From positions 52,166-116,165 of the forward strand of contig JADIZG010000006.1 in assembly GCA_016704895.1 (NCBI GenBank): a stretch of DNA of 64,000 nucleotides, written 5' to 3'. How positions within the stretch are numbered: the first letter of the stretch is position 1; the number at the start of each line of letters is the position of its first letter. The notes below the pieces were generated by a model. It was not told where the DNA came from. It was given only the letters and a program-made list of their open reading frames with translations, and made no database searches. Below, in pieces: positions 18,591 to 27,394 of this stretch. The translations under genes and the position numbers were made by a program. The DNA comes from Betaproteobacteria bacterium. Lineage in GTDB: Bacteria > Pseudomonadota > Gammaproteobacteria > Burkholderiales > Casimicrobiaceae.

Positions 18591-19578
18591 GCGGCCAGCT
18601 CGCCGACGATGCCGCGCCGGAACGCCAGCACGCAGACGACGAAGATCGCGCCGGTGATGACCGTGACCCACTGGCCGCGGTCGGCGAGGAAGTGCTCGAG
18701 CGAGATGATCGTGAACGCGCCGACGACCGGACCGAACACCGTCCCCATGCCGCCCAGCAGCGTCATCAGCACGACCTCGCCGGACATCTGCCACTGCACG
18801 TCGGTGAGCGAGGCCAGCTGGAACACGATCGCCTTCGTCGCGCCGGCGACGCCGGAGAGCGCGGCGGAGAGAACGAAGGCGATCAGCTTGTAGCGGTCGG
18901 CGTCGTAGCCGAGCGAGATCGCGCGCGGCTCGTTCTCGCGGATCGCCTTCAGCACCTGCCCGAACGGCGAATGGATGATCCGGCGGATCGCGAGGAAGCC
19001 GGCCAGGAAGATCGCCAGCACCACGTAGTACATCACGAGCACGTTCGACAGGTCGAGCACGCCGAACATCCGCCCGCGCGGCACCGACTGGATGCCGTCC
19101 TCGCCGCCGGTGAACGGCGTCTGCAGGTAGAAGAAGAAGATCATCTGCGCCATCGCGAGCGTGATCATCGCGAAGTAGATGCCCTGCCGGCGGATCGCCA
19201 GCGCGCCGGTCAGCGCGCCCAGCGCCGTCGACGCGAGCGTGCCGGCGAGAATCGCGACCTCGGGCGGCAATCCCCAGACCTTCGCCGCGTGCGCGGAGAC
19301 GTAGCCCGCGGTGCCCAGGAACATCGCGTGACCGAACGACAGCAGGCCGCCGAAGCCGATCAGCAGGTTGAACGCGCAGGCGAAAAGCGCGAAGCACAGC
19401 GCCTTCATAATGAACACCGGGTACACGCCGCCCACGGGGCGAGGGCGAGCGCAGCGACCATCGCGATCGTGGCGATGCGGAACGTGCGGACCGTCGGGTC
19501 CGCGGCGAGCACCTCGACCTCGGGCGAGACCGGCTCGAGCGCGGCCGGATCGGGCGTCGCGGGATCGGGGGCGACCAT
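18566..19578 (-). CDS. livM: Branched-chain amino-acid ABC transporter permease LivM, frameshifted near its N-terminus
   Basis: Permease with about nine transmembrane helices and the LivM signature NLLIGFGGLLSFGHAMFLGTAGYVSAH, the EAA-like segment VLKAIRENEPRAISLGYDADRYK, and LLGGMGTVFGPVVGAF. The first 48 residues (MVAPDPATPDP... to LALAPWA) lie in another frame. The shift is at about 19427-19433, where VYPVFIMKAL resumes. The ATG at 19578 overlaps the livH stop. With LivH it forms the channel of a HAAT-type importer. Confidence 0.88.
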
Positions 19579-20216
19579 CAGCGCTCCTTGCCGAAGAGGC
19601 CCGCTGGCCGGATCATCAGCACGATCACCATGATGACGAAGATCACCGTGTTCGACGCCTCCGGATAGAACACCTTGGTCAGCCCCTCGACGATGCCCAG
19701 CCCGAAACCGGTCAGGATCGCGCCCATGATCGAGCCCATGCCGCCGATCACGACGACCGCGAAGACGACGATGATGAGGTTGGTGCCCATCTGCGGGCTC
19801 ACCTGGTAGATCGGCGCCGCCAGCACGCCCGCCAGCGCCGCGAGGCCGACGCCGAAGCCGTAGGTGAGCGTGATCATGCGCGGCACGTTGATGCCGAACG
19901 CCTGCACGACGGTCGGGTGGTCGAGCTTGTACAGCCTCGACAGCATCGTTCGCTCGATCGCGATCCCGAAGGCGGCCATCGCGACGGGAGCGATCAGCAG
20001 CGCCCACCAGTACGGTACGCCGAACTTCTCGAGCAGGAACCACGCGCCGAACGCGCCCATCATGTACTGGGCGCCGTGCGTGAAGTTGATGATGTTGAGG
20101 AGGCCGAAGATCACCGCGAGGCCGAGCGACAGCATCGCGTAGAACGAGCCGTTGATGAGCCCGATCAGGAGCTGACCCATGAGGGCCTGCGTCGGCACCC
20201 CGAAGATTTCAGTCAT
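19578..20216 (-). CDS. livH: Branched-chain amino-acid ABC transporter permease LivH with an internal in-frame deletion
   Basis: The N-terminal half (MLSLGLAVIFGLLNIINFTHGAQYMMGAFGAW) and the C-terminal half (VQAFGINVPRMITLTYGFGVGLAALAGVLAAPIY, VIGGMGSIMGAILTGFGLG) are canonical LivH. The family is normally about 290 residues and this frame has 212. The missing ~75-80 residues lie exactly between SRLYKLDH and PTVVQAFGINVP, at about 19915-19925. That removes at least two helices, so the product as written should not work as a permease. Either a real deletion or an assembly collapse explains it. Confidence 0.85.
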   Translation of the reverse strand: MTEIFGVPTQALMGQLLIGLINGSFYAMLSLGLAVIFGLLNIINFTHGAQYMMGAFGAWFLLEKFGVPYWWALLIAPVAMAAFGIAIERTMLSRLYKLDHPTVVQAFGINVPRMITLTYGFGVGLAALAGVLAAPIYQVSPQMGTNLIIVVFAVVVIGGMGSIMGAILTGFGLGIVEGLTKVFYPEASNTVIFVIMVIVLMIRPAGLFGKER

Positions 20217-20239
20217 GGCGTGGGGTGGAGTTGCGCGCC

Positions 20240-20429
20240 GTTGGAGCGGACGCGGCTCGCGCCGCGCCGCTCAACCTGCGCGAAAACCCTGGTCGCTGCG
20301 GCCACGGCTTCGATCGGCGGACACGGGCCACCGCCGTGTTCGCCTGGCAACTGCCGATCGCCGCCCTGCCACGGAGGGATCGCACCCCCGAGCGTTGAGC
20401 GGCGCGGCATTCGCCGCGACCGCTCCAAC
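20240..20429. repeat. Inverted pair of 36-bp REP-like palindromes
   Basis: Two 36-bp sequences, 20240-20275 and 20394-20429, are inverted copies matching at 31 of 36 positions. Each is itself a hairpin (arms GAGCGG/CCGCTC and CGCGG/CCGCG). The five mismatches fall mainly in the loops, so the stems are kept. They frame 118 bases without coding signal in the gap between livH and the binding-protein gene. The arrangement is like a REP doublet or a small MITE-like element and could stabilise or attenuate the transcript. Confidence 0.7.
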
Positions 20430-20503
20430 GCGAGGAGTTCGTCCGTTGCGGCGACAGATGTTCCGACATTGTCGACATGCCCGATCGCCGCGACGGATAA
20501 CCT

Positions 20504-21718
20504 CTACTTCACCAGCGGGCAACCGCCGTCCGCCATCGGCCGGAACGCCTGGTCCGCCGGGATCGTCGCGCGGACCTTGTAGTAGTCCCACGGCCCCTTC
20601 GACTCCGACGGCTTCTTGACCTCGACCAGGTAGGCCGGGTGGATCTTGCGGCCGTCCGCCCGGACCGAGCCCTTGCCGAACAGCGGATCGTCGGTCGGCA
20701 TCGCCTTCATTCTCGCGATCACCTTCGTGCCGTCGTCGCTCTTCAGCGCCTCGACCGCCTTCAGGTAGTGGTCAGCGCCGAGGTAGACGCCGGCGTGCAC
20801 CATCGTCGGGTGGATGCCCTTATCCTGCGCCGCGAAGCGCTTCGCGAACGCGCGTGTCTGGTCGTTCAGGTCCCAGTAGAAGGTGGTGGTGAAGACCAGC
20901 CCCTGTGCGATCGGCAGGCCCAGGCTGTGGATGTCGGTGATGAACATCAGCATGCCGGCCAGGTTCTGCCCGCCCTTGACGATGCCGAACTCGGCCGCCT
21001 GCTTGATCGAGTTGGTCGTGTCGCCGCCCGCGTTGGCGAGGCCGATGATCTTCGCCTTCGACGCCTGCGCCTGCAGCAGGAACGAGCTGAAGTCCTGCGT
21101 GTTGAGCGGTGCGCGGACCTTGCCGACCACCTTGCCGCCGTTCTTCAGCACGACCGCTTCGGTGTCACGCTCGAGCGCATGGCCGAACGCATAATCGGCG
21201 GTGAGGAAGAACCACGAGTCGCCGCCCGCCTTGGTCAGCGCCTTGCCGGTGCCGTTGGCCAGCATATAGGTGTCGTAGGTCCAGTGGATCGTGTTCGGCG
21301 TGCAGGCCTTGCCCGTCAGGTCGGACGACGCCGCGCCCGAGACGAGGAACGCTTTGCCCTTGTCCTTCGTGATCTGGTTGACCGCCAGCGCCACGCCCGA
21401 GTTCGGCGTGTCGACGATCACGTCGACCTTGTCGGTGTCGTACCACTGCCGCGCGATGCCCGATCCGATGTCCGGCTTGTTCTGGTGGTCGGCGGAGACG
21501 AACTCGACCTTGTAGCCGCGCTTCTCAATGCCCGAATCCTCGACCGCCATCCGCGCCGCGATGACCGACCCTGCGCCCGCCAGGTCGGTGTAGAGGCTCG
21601 ACATGTCGGACAGGACGCCGATCTTGATGACGTTGTCGGACACCTGCGCCTGCGCGGCGCCGGTGGCGAATGCCGCCGCGACGGCGAGCGAGAGTAGACC
21701 GCGCTTGAAGTGCTTCAT
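20504..21718 (-). CDS. Branched-chain amino-acid/amide ABC transporter substrate-binding protein
   Basis: A 404-residue type I periplasmic binding protein. The signal peptide is MKHFKRGLLSLAVAAAFATGAAQA, followed by QVSDNVIKIGVLSDMSSLYTDLAG. Further family features are DTPNSGVALAVNQITKDKGKAFLVSGAASSDLTG and the hinge FFLTADYAFGHALERDTEAVV. It sits in the liv operon between livF and livH. The ligand may be a branched-chain amino acid, amide, urea or aromatic compound. Confidence 0.92.
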   Translation of the reverse strand: MKHFKRGLLSLAVAAAFATGAAQAQVSDNVIKIGVLSDMSSLYTDLAGAGSVIAARMAVEDSGIEKRGYKVEFVSADHQNKPDIGSGIARQWYDTDKVDVIVDTPNSGVALAVNQITKDKGKAFLVSGAASSDLTGKACTPNTIHWTYDTYMLANGTGKALTKAGGDSWFFLTADYAFGHALERDTEAVVLKNGGKVVGKVRAPLNTQDFSSFLLQAQASKAKIIGLANAGGDTTNSIKQAAEFGIVKGGQNLAGMLMFITDIHSLGLPIAQGLVFTTTFYWDLNDQTRAFAKRFAAQDKGIHPTMVHAGVYLGADHYLKAVEALKSDDGTKVIARMKAMPTDDPLFGKGSVRADGRKIHPAYLVEVKKPSESKGPWDYYKVRATIPADQAFRPMADGGCPLVK

Positions 21719-21759
21719 GCTTCCTCCGGGTTGACGGGCGACGCGGGACGGTTCGCGTC

Positions 21760-22494
21760 CTAGACGCCCAGGTAATCGTGCAGCTTGTCCATCGACGACT
21801 CGAGCGCGGCGTTGGGGATCATGTCCACGACGCGCCCGTGCTCCATCACGTAGTGCCGGTCCGCGACGGTCGCCGCGAAGCGGAAATTCTGTTCGACCAG
21901 CAGGATCGTGAAGCCGCGCTGCTTGAGCTTCTCGATCGTCCGCCCGATCTGCTGGACGATCACCGGCGCGAGCCCCTCGGTCGGCTCGTCGAGCAGCAGG
22001 AGCCGCGCCCCGGTCCTCAGGATGCGCCCGATCGCGAGCATCTGCTGCTCGCCCCCCGAGAGCTTCGTGCCCGGGCTCGACAACCGCTCCTTCAGGTTCG
22101 GGAACAGCTCGAAGATCTGCGCCACCGGCAGGCCACCCTCGCCGACGACGGGCGGCAGCATCAGGTTCTCCTCCACGTCGAGGCTCGCGAAGATCGCCCG
22201 CTCCTCCGGGCAATACGCGATCCCTCGGCGCGCAATTCGGTTCGACGCGAGGCGGATCGTCTCCTGCCCCTCGAACACGATCGAGCCCTCGCGTCGGGGC
22301 ACGATGCCCATGATCGACTTGAGCGTCGTCGTCTTGCCGGCGCCGTTGCGCCCGAGCAGCGTGACGACCTCGCCGCGCGCGACGTCGAAATCGACGCCGT
22401 GAAGGATGTGCGACTCGCCGTACCAGGCATTGAGCCCGCGCACCGACAACATCGCGGTCGTCGCGGGGCCACGGGCGGCGGCGGCATCAGCCAT
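21760..22494 (-). CDS. livF: Branched-chain amino-acid ABC transporter ATP-binding protein LivF
   Basis: A 244-residue ATPase: Walker A LLGRNGAGKTTTLKSIMG, Q-loop and CPEERAIFASLDVEENL, signature LSGGEQQMLAIGRIL, Walker B LLLLDEPTEGLAPVIV, H-loop LLVEQNF. The CPEER segment and the C-terminal MDKLHDYLGV are typical of LivF. The ATG at 22494 overlaps the end of livG by 8 bases; 69 more bases of open frame upstream are not conserved. Confidence 0.94.
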   Translation of the reverse strand: MADAAAARGPATTAMLSVRGLNAWYGESHILHGVDFDVARGEVVTLLGRNGAGKTTTLKSIMGIVPRREGSIVFEGQETIRLASNRIARRGIAYCPEERAIFASLDVEENLMLPPVVGEGGLPVAQIFELFPNLKERLSSPGTKLSGGEQQMLAIGRILRTGARLLLLDEPTEGLAPVIVQQIGRTIEKLKQRGFTILLVEQNFRFAATVADRHYVMEHGRVVDMIPNAALESSMDKLHDYLGV

Positions 22495-23242
22495 CGCTCG
22501 CTCCGAGATAAGCCTCGACGACGGCCGGGTGGCGCGACACGGTCGCGTAGTCGCCCTCGGCAAGGATCTCGCCGCGGGCGAGAACGGTGATCCGGTCCGA
22601 GAGCGTCGAGACGACCGACAGGTTGTGCTCGACCATCAGGACGGTCCGGTTCGCCGCGACGCGCCGGATCAGCGCCGTGATGCGCCCGACATCCTCGTGC
22701 GCCATGCCGGCGGTCGGCTCGTCGAGCAGCATCATCTCGGGCTCGAGCGCGAGCGTCGTCGCGATCTCCAGCGCCCGCTTTCGGCCGTAGGCGAGCTCGC
22801 CCGCGGTCGTCCGCTCGAAGCCGCGCAGCCCGACGGCGTCGATCAGCTCGTCGGCGTGCGGATCGAGCTCGCGCAATACCCGCTCGCTCCGCCAGAAGTC
22901 GTAGGAATTGCCGCGCGCGCGCTGCAGCGCGATACGCACGTTCTCGCGCACGGTCAGGTGCGCGAACACCGCCGAGATCTGGAACGAACGGACGAGGCCC
23001 ATGCGCGCGATCGCGGCCGGGCGCGCCCCGGTGATCTCGCGGCCGTTGTAATAGATCTGGCCGCGCGTGGGCGCGAGAAAGTGCGTGAGCAGGTTGAAGC
23101 AGGTGGTCTTGCCCGCGCCGTTGGGGCCGATGAGCGCGTGGATCGAGCCGCGGCGGACCGAGAGGCTGACGTCCTTGACCGCGACGAAGCCCTTGAACTC
23201 CTTCGTGAGCCCGCGCGTCTCGAGGATCGTGTCGTCCGCCAT
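22487..23242 (-). CDS. livG: Branched-chain amino-acid ABC transporter ATP-binding protein LivG
   Basis: A 251-residue ATPase: Walker A LIGPNGAGKTTCFNLLTHFL, signature LAYGRKRALEIATTLALEP, Walker B MMLLDEPTAGMAHEDV, H-loop LMVEHNLSVVSTLSDRITVL. The LAYGRKR form of the signature instead of LSGGQ is characteristic of LivG. It is the promoter-proximal gene of the liv operon. Confidence 0.94.
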   Translation of the reverse strand: MADDTILETRGLTKEFKGFVAVKDVSLSVRRGSIHALIGPNGAGKTTCFNLLTHFLAPTRGQIYYNGREITGARPAAIARMGLVRSFQISAVFAHLTVRENVRIALQRARGNSYDFWRSERVLRELDPHADELIDAVGLRGFERTTAGELAYGRKRALEIATTLALEPEMMLLDEPTAGMAHEDVGRITALIRRVAANRTVLMVEHNLSVVSTLSDRITVLARGEILAEGDYATVSRHPAVVEAYLGASDG

Positions 23243-23341
23243 GCCTAGGTCAGCGTCTCTCCGGGCCGTCGCAGCTCTGGCCGCGGCCGGATTATGCGGG
23301 CAGGCGGGCGGCGCTGCAAACGCAAGCCCACGGGTTGCCGA

Positions 23342-23485
23342 TCAGCGCCTGGTGCCGCGCCAGGGCTGAGCATGGTGCATCGCGACCAGGCCGCCCGACG
23401 TCCGCGTGCCGGCGCGCTCGGCAGCGTCGAGCGCCTCGAGCGCGAGCTGCGCCGTGGCGAACGCGTCCCCGACGGCTTCGTAGCG
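23342..23485 (-). pseudogene. C-terminal remnant of a DnaQ-like 3'-5' exonuclease
   Basis: Forty-seven codons ending at a TGA read RYEAVGDAFATAQLALEAL then DAAERAG. This is the ExoIII motif (H/Y-x-A-x-x-D-A-x-x-T-A) and following helix of DEDDh exonucleases related to the polymerase III epsilon subunit. Nothing upstream continues the domain in any frame, and the ExoI and ExoII motifs are absent. It appears to be a decayed leftover in the 468-base gap between livG and the enoyl-CoA hydratase gene. The identification rests on one motif. Confidence 0.45.
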
Positions 23486-23517
23486 CGGACGGCGGGATGC
23501 CCGTGTGCGCGTGCCAG

Positions 23518-23694
23518 TCACCGAGTCGGTGTCGCATCCGGGGCCCAGGACCCGTGCCGGCAGCGGCCACGCGAAGTCGACTCAGCCGAGCTTCGGCTCG
23601 ACGCCGACGGCGGGTCCGACGAGGCCGGGGACCGCTCCGATGCGACGGCAAGGCACACCACCATCGCAACATGCCACGGCAGTGTGCGCCGCAT
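23518..23694 (-). CDS. Possible 58-residue exported small protein
   Basis: This short frame starts with an exported-looking segment (MRRTLPWHVAMVVCLAVASE), then a Ser/Pro/Arg-rich tail. It has no recognisable domain and no clear ribosome-binding site. It shares the gap with the exonuclease remnant and may be a chance frame. Confidence 0.2.
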   Translation of the reverse strand: MRRTLPWHVAMVVCLAVASERSPASSDPPSASSRSSAESTSRGRCRHGSWAPDATPTR

Positions 23695-23710
23695 CGCTGC
23701 CCCTGTCCCG

Positions 23711-24505
23711 TCAGCGCCAGTTCGGCCTGCGCTTGCCGAGGAACGCGTCGATGCCTTCCGCCGCGTCGGGATCGAGCATGTTGCAGGTCATCGTCTCTCC
23801 GGCGAGCGCGTAGGCGTCGGCAAGCCCGAGCTCGAGCTGGCGGTAGAACGCACGCTTGCCGAGCGCCACCGCGGCCGGGCTCTTCGCCACGATCGCCGAC
23901 GCGAGCTCGGCGACGGCCTCGTCGAGCCCGTCGGCAGGGACGGCGCGGTTGACCAGCCCCCAGTCTGCCGCGGTCGCCGCGTCGATGAGCTTGCCGGTGA
24001 CGAGCAGCTCCATCGCGCGCTTGCGCGACACGTTGCGCGCGACGCCGACGGCGGGGGTCGAGCAGAAGATGCCGGCGTTGATGCCGGACAGCCCGAACTT
24101 CGCCCCCTCGACGGCGACCGCGAGGTCGCACATCGAGACGAGCTGGCAGCCGGCCGCCGCCGCCGCGCCGTGGACGCGCGCGATCACCGGCTGCGGGATC
24201 TGCGTCAGCTTCAGCATCATCCGTCCGCAGGCGTCGAACAGCGCCTGCTGCCAGGCCGGATCGATGTGCGCGCGCATCTCCTTGAGATCGTGACCCGCGC
24301 AGAACGCCTTGCCCGCGCCCGCGAGCACGACGACACGGGTGTCGCGATCGGCCGCCGCGTCGTCGAGCGCCGCGTCGAGCGCGGCGATCATCGCGGTCGA
24401 CAGCCCGTTGAACCGGTCGCCGCGGTTCATCGTGATCGTGCGCACGCCGTCCCGCACCGACGCGAGCACGCAGGGGTCGAGACCAGCTTCGAGGGGAGCG
24501 TTCAT
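23711..24505 (-). CDS. Enoyl-CoA hydratase/isomerase family protein
   Basis: A 264-residue crotonase. The oxyanion-hole segments are FCAGHDLKEM and GAAAAAGCQLVSMCDLAVA, followed by FGLSGINAGIFCSTPAVG and the C-terminal VALGKRAFYRQLELGL. The position of the catalytic glutamate expected of true hydratases is occupied within the GIN loop, so isomerase or hydrolase activity is possible. The start at 24505 follows AAGGAGG. It lies 16 bases downstream of the acyl-CoA synthetase gene, so the two probably act in sequence on one acyl-CoA pathway. Confidence 0.88.
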   Translation of the reverse strand: MNAPLEAGLDPCVLASVRDGVRTITMNRGDRFNGLSTAMIAALDAALDDAAADRDTRVVVLAGAGKAFCAGHDLKEMRAHIDPAWQQALFDACGRMMLKLTQIPQPVIARVHGAAAAAGCQLVSMCDLAVAVEGAKFGLSGINAGIFCSTPAVGVARNVSRKRAMELLVTGKLIDAATAADWGLVNRAVPADGLDEAVAELASAIVAKSPAAVALGKRAFYRQLELGLADAYALAGETMTCNMLDPDAAEGIDAFLGKRRPNWR

Positions 24506-24521
24506 CGTTTCCTCCTTGAGA

Positions 24522-26168
24522 TCACTCGATCGCCGTCGCGGACTTCGCCTTTGCGCGCAGCACGTACTTCTGGATCTTCCCGGTCGACGTCTTGGGCAGC
24601 TCGCAGAACTCGTAGCCCTTCGGCACCTTGAAGCTCGCGAGGTGCGCGCGGCAATGGGCATTGAGCTCGTCCGGCGTGACCGTCGACCCGGGCTTGACCT
24701 CGACGAACGCGCGCGGCGTCTCGCCCCATTTCGGATCGGGCTGCGCGACGACCGCGACGGCGAGCACCGCGGGGTGCCGGTAGAGGACGTCCTCGACCTC
24801 GAGCGAGCTGATGTTCTCGCCGCCCGAGATGATCACGTCCTTGCTGCGGTCCTTGATCTTCACGTAGCCGTCGGGCTGCATGACCGCGAGATCGCCCGAA
24901 TGGAACCAGCCGCCGGCGAACGCCTCCGCCGTCGCCTTCGGGTTCTTGAGATAGCCCTTCATCGTGATGTTGCCGCGGAACATGATCTCGCCCATCGTCT
25001 CGCCGTCGCGCGGCACCGGCGTCATCGTCTCCGGATCCATCACGGTCATCCCCTCCTCGACCGTGTAGCGCGCGCCCTGCCGCCCGTTTCGCTCGGTGCG
25101 CGCGCCGATGTCGAGCGCGTCCCACGCCGCGTGCTTCGCGCACACCGAGGCCGGGCCGTAGGTCTCGGTGAGCCCGTAGACGTGCGTGATGTCGAAGCCG
25201 ATGCGCTCCATCCCCTCGATCATCGCCGCCGGCGGCGCCGCCGCCGCGACGAGCCCCGACACCTTGTGGCCGATGCCGCGCCGCATCTCCTCGGGCGCGT
25301 TGATCAGCATCGAATGGACGACCGGCGCGCCGCAGTAGTGCGTCACGCGGTGCGCGCGGATCGCGTCGAGCATCGCGCGCGCCTCGACGCGCCGCAGGCA
25401 CACGTTGGTGCCGGCGTTCGCCGCCATCGTCCACGGGAAGCACCAGCCGTTGCAGTGGAACATCGGCAGCGTCCACAGGTAGACCGAGTGGCGCGGCATG
25501 CCCCAGTCGACGATGTTCGACAGCGCGTTGAGGTAGGCGCCGCGGTGGTGGTAGACGACGCCCTTCGGGTTGCCGGTGGTTCCCGACGTGTAGTTGAGCG
25601 AGATCGCCTCCCACTCGTCGGAGGGCGGCATCCACGCGAACGCCGGATCGCCGCCCGCGAGGAGCGCCTCGTACTCGATCGAGCCCAGCCTCGCTCCCGG
25701 ATCCGCCGCATTCGGCCCTTCGGGATCGGCGACGTCGATCACGAGCGGCTTCACCGGCGCGAGCGCGAGCGCCTTCGCGACCACCGGCGCGAACTCGGTG
25801 TCGGTGATCAGGACCTTCGCCTCGCCGTGGCCCAGCATGAACGCGAGCGCCTCGGCGTCGAGCCGCGTGTTGAGCGTGTTGAGCACGGCGCCCGCCATCG
25901 GGACGCCGAAGTGGACCTCGACCATCTCGGGCGTGTTCGCGAGCATCACGGCGACCGTGTCGCCTGCGCCGATGCCGCGCCGCGCGAGCGCGGAGGCGAG
26001 CCGTCGGCTGCGCGCGTAGGTCTCGCCCCAGGTGTCGCGCCGCGCGCCGTGGACGACCGACGGGTGTCCGGGCCAGATCTCCGCCGTGCGCGCGACGAGC
26101 GAGAGCGGCGTCAGCGGCGCGTAGTTCGCCGCATTGCGGTCGAGGTCGCGGGCGTAGGCGTGGGACAT
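24522..26168 (-). CDS. Acyl-CoA synthetase (AMP-forming, DmdB/AlkK-like)
   Basis: A 548-residue adenylate-forming ligase. Motifs are YTSGTTGNPKGVVYHHRGAY (P-loop), VYGLTETYGPASV (adenine binding), GWFHSGDLAVMQPDGYVKIKDRSKDVIISGGENIS (hinge) and the catalytic lysine in KTSTGKIQK. The segment LPMFHCNGWCFPW is typical of the medium-chain and methylmercaptopropionate-CoA ligase group. It makes an acyl-CoA from a short or medium carboxylic acid for the hydratase encoded next. Confidence 0.9.
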   Translation of the reverse strand: MSHAYARDLDRNAANYAPLTPLSLVARTAEIWPGHPSVVHGARRDTWGETYARSRRLASALARRGIGAGDTVAVMLANTPEMVEVHFGVPMAGAVLNTLNTRLDAEALAFMLGHGEAKVLITDTEFAPVVAKALALAPVKPLVIDVADPEGPNAADPGARLGSIEYEALLAGGDPAFAWMPPSDEWEAISLNYTSGTTGNPKGVVYHHRGAYLNALSNIVDWGMPRHSVYLWTLPMFHCNGWCFPWTMAANAGTNVCLRRVEARAMLDAIRAHRVTHYCGAPVVHSMLINAPEEMRRGIGHKVSGLVAAAAPPAAMIEGMERIGFDITHVYGLTETYGPASVCAKHAAWDALDIGARTERNGRQGARYTVEEGMTVMDPETMTPVPRDGETMGEIMFRGNITMKGYLKNPKATAEAFAGGWFHSGDLAVMQPDGYVKIKDRSKDVIISGGENISSLEVEDVLYRHPAVLAVAVVAQPDPKWGETPRAFVEVKPGSTVTPDELNAHCRAHLASFKVPKGYEFCELPKTSTGKIQKYVLRAKAKSATAIE

Positions 26169-26305
26169 GGCGGCATTCGTCCGGGCGTGGCGTCGATCCG
26201 TATCCTAGCAGGGCGGCGCGGGAAAAGAGGGTGCGGCGCCGCCGCATCCCTTGCCCGCAGGCGCCGGTTTCGATACTGTCGGCGGGAGAAAGGAACGCAA
26301 CCACC

Positions 26306-26863
26306 ATGGGTCATCGACTCTCGAAGATCGTCACGCGCACCGGCGACGCCGGCACGACGGGACTGGGCGACGGCTCGCGCGTCGCGAAGGACGCCGCGCG
26401 CGTCGAAGCGATCGGCGCGGTCGACGAGCTCAACTCGTCGATCGGCGTGCTGCTCGCCGAGACGCTGCCCGACGCCGTGTCGGCGTGCCTCGTCGACGTC
26501 CAGCACGATCTCTTCGACCTGGGCGGCGAGCTGTCGATCCCCGGCTACGAGGCCGTGTCCGAGGCACACGTGGCCCGGCTCGAGGAGCGCGTCGAGCACT
26601 TCAACGGGCCGCTCGCGCCGCTCAAGGAGTTCGTGCTGCCGGGCGGCACGCGCGCCGCCGCGCTCGCGCACGTCGCGCGAACCGTCTGCCGGCGCGCCGA
26701 GCGCGCGCTCGTCCACCTCGGGCACGCCGAGACGGTGTCGGTGCCTGCGCGCCGCTACGTGAATCGGCTTTCGGACCTGCTGTTCGTGATCGCGCGCGCG
26801 CTCAACGTGGCCGCGGGCCGTCCCGACGTGCTGTGGAAGAAAGGGCGAGTCCGCGGCGCCTGA
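26306..26863 (+). CDS. PduO-type cob(I)alamin adenosyltransferase
   Basis: A 185-residue enzyme transferring adenosyl from ATP to cob(I)alamin. The family motifs are TRTGDAGTTGLGDGSRVAKD (ATP binding), EAIGAVDELNSSIGVLLAE, LPGGTRAAALAHVARTVCRRAERAL and NRLSDLLFVIARALN. The ATG at 26306 follows GAGAAAGGAA. It is divergent from the acyl-CoA synthetase gene with 137 bases between the starts. Adenosylcobalamin would serve, for example, methylmalonyl-CoA mutase, which is not in the window. Confidence 0.93.
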   Translation: MGHRLSKIVTRTGDAGTTGLGDGSRVAKDAARVEAIGAVDELNSSIGVLLAETLPDAVSACLVDVQHDLFDLGGELSIPGYEAVSEAHVARLEERVEHFNGPLAPLKEFVLPGGTRAAALAHVARTVCRRAERALVHLGHAETVSVPARRYVNRLSDLLFVIARALNVAAGRPDVLWKKGRVRGA

Positions 26864-27041
26864 GCGGAGTGACGTGCAGCCGCGTCGCGCGCCCCTCCCC
26901 GTGGGGCGCGCGAGGCGCGGCGTCGCGAGGTTGCGGGAGCGAGGCGTGCTAGCCTTCGCGTCCTCGCGCACGCAAGGGGGGATCCGCCGGCGGACCGTCC
27001 ATGCCGAACATCCGCGACGGGGCGCCCCTCCGACGACGCAA

Positions 27042-27069
27042 GGGCCGGCAGCCCGGAGGCTGCCGGCCC
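27042..27069. terminator. Strong GC hairpin between convergent genes
   Basis: A perfect 12-bp stem (GGGCCGGCAGCC/GGCTGCCGGCCC) with a CGGA loop sits between the 3' ends of the adenosyltransferase gene (plus) and the small exported-protein gene (minus). A second hairpin, CGCTTCTCC/GGAGAAGCG, follows at 27074-27098. T-runs are weak on both sides. A bidirectional terminator is likely. Nothing else is evident in 26864-27130. Confidence 0.6.
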
Positions 27070-27130
27070 CGCGCGCTTCTCCGGGGGAGGGAGAAGCGAT
27101 TGCCCGGTGGCGCCGAGCGGCGGGAACCCG

Positions 27131-27394
27131 TCAGCCGCGGGGCGTGTCGACCGCCGCTTTCGCGGTACGGGAGCCGCGCTCGCCGATGACGTCGATCCTG
27201 CCCGGCAGGATGTCGACCTCGATCGCGGCGCCCTCGCGGGCTCCGGCGATCCGCTCGAACGCATCGCCCGCGGGCGGCGCGATCCGGTCCGCGACGTAGA
27301 CGGCGGCGCCCGGCGTCGCGAGGCCGAGCGTGACAACGGAGATCGCGAACGCCAATGCGATCGCGACGATCCTGAAGCGGGTCGAGCGGTACAT
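27131..27394 (-). CDS. Small exported or membrane-anchored protein, unknown function
   Basis: An 87-residue frame with a convincing N-terminal signal or anchor (MYRSTRFRIVAIALAFAIS then VVTLGLATPGAAV) and a short mature part containing EVDILPGRIDVIGERGSRT. No family recognised. It has a weak AGGAC ribosome-binding site. It ends next to a strong hairpin, which supports it being a real unit. The 293 bases upstream of it (27395-27687) show no gene. Confidence 0.5.
   Translation of the reverse strand: MYRSTRFRIVAIALAFAISVVTLGLATPGAAVYVADRIAPPAGDAFERIAGAREGAAIEVDILPGRIDVIGERGSRTAKAAVDTPRG

Noticed and set aside
23342..23694. Intact gene in the livG-enoyl-CoA hydratase gap
   Set aside because: No frame carries a complete domain; only a 47-codon remnant and a doubtful 58-codon frame are present.
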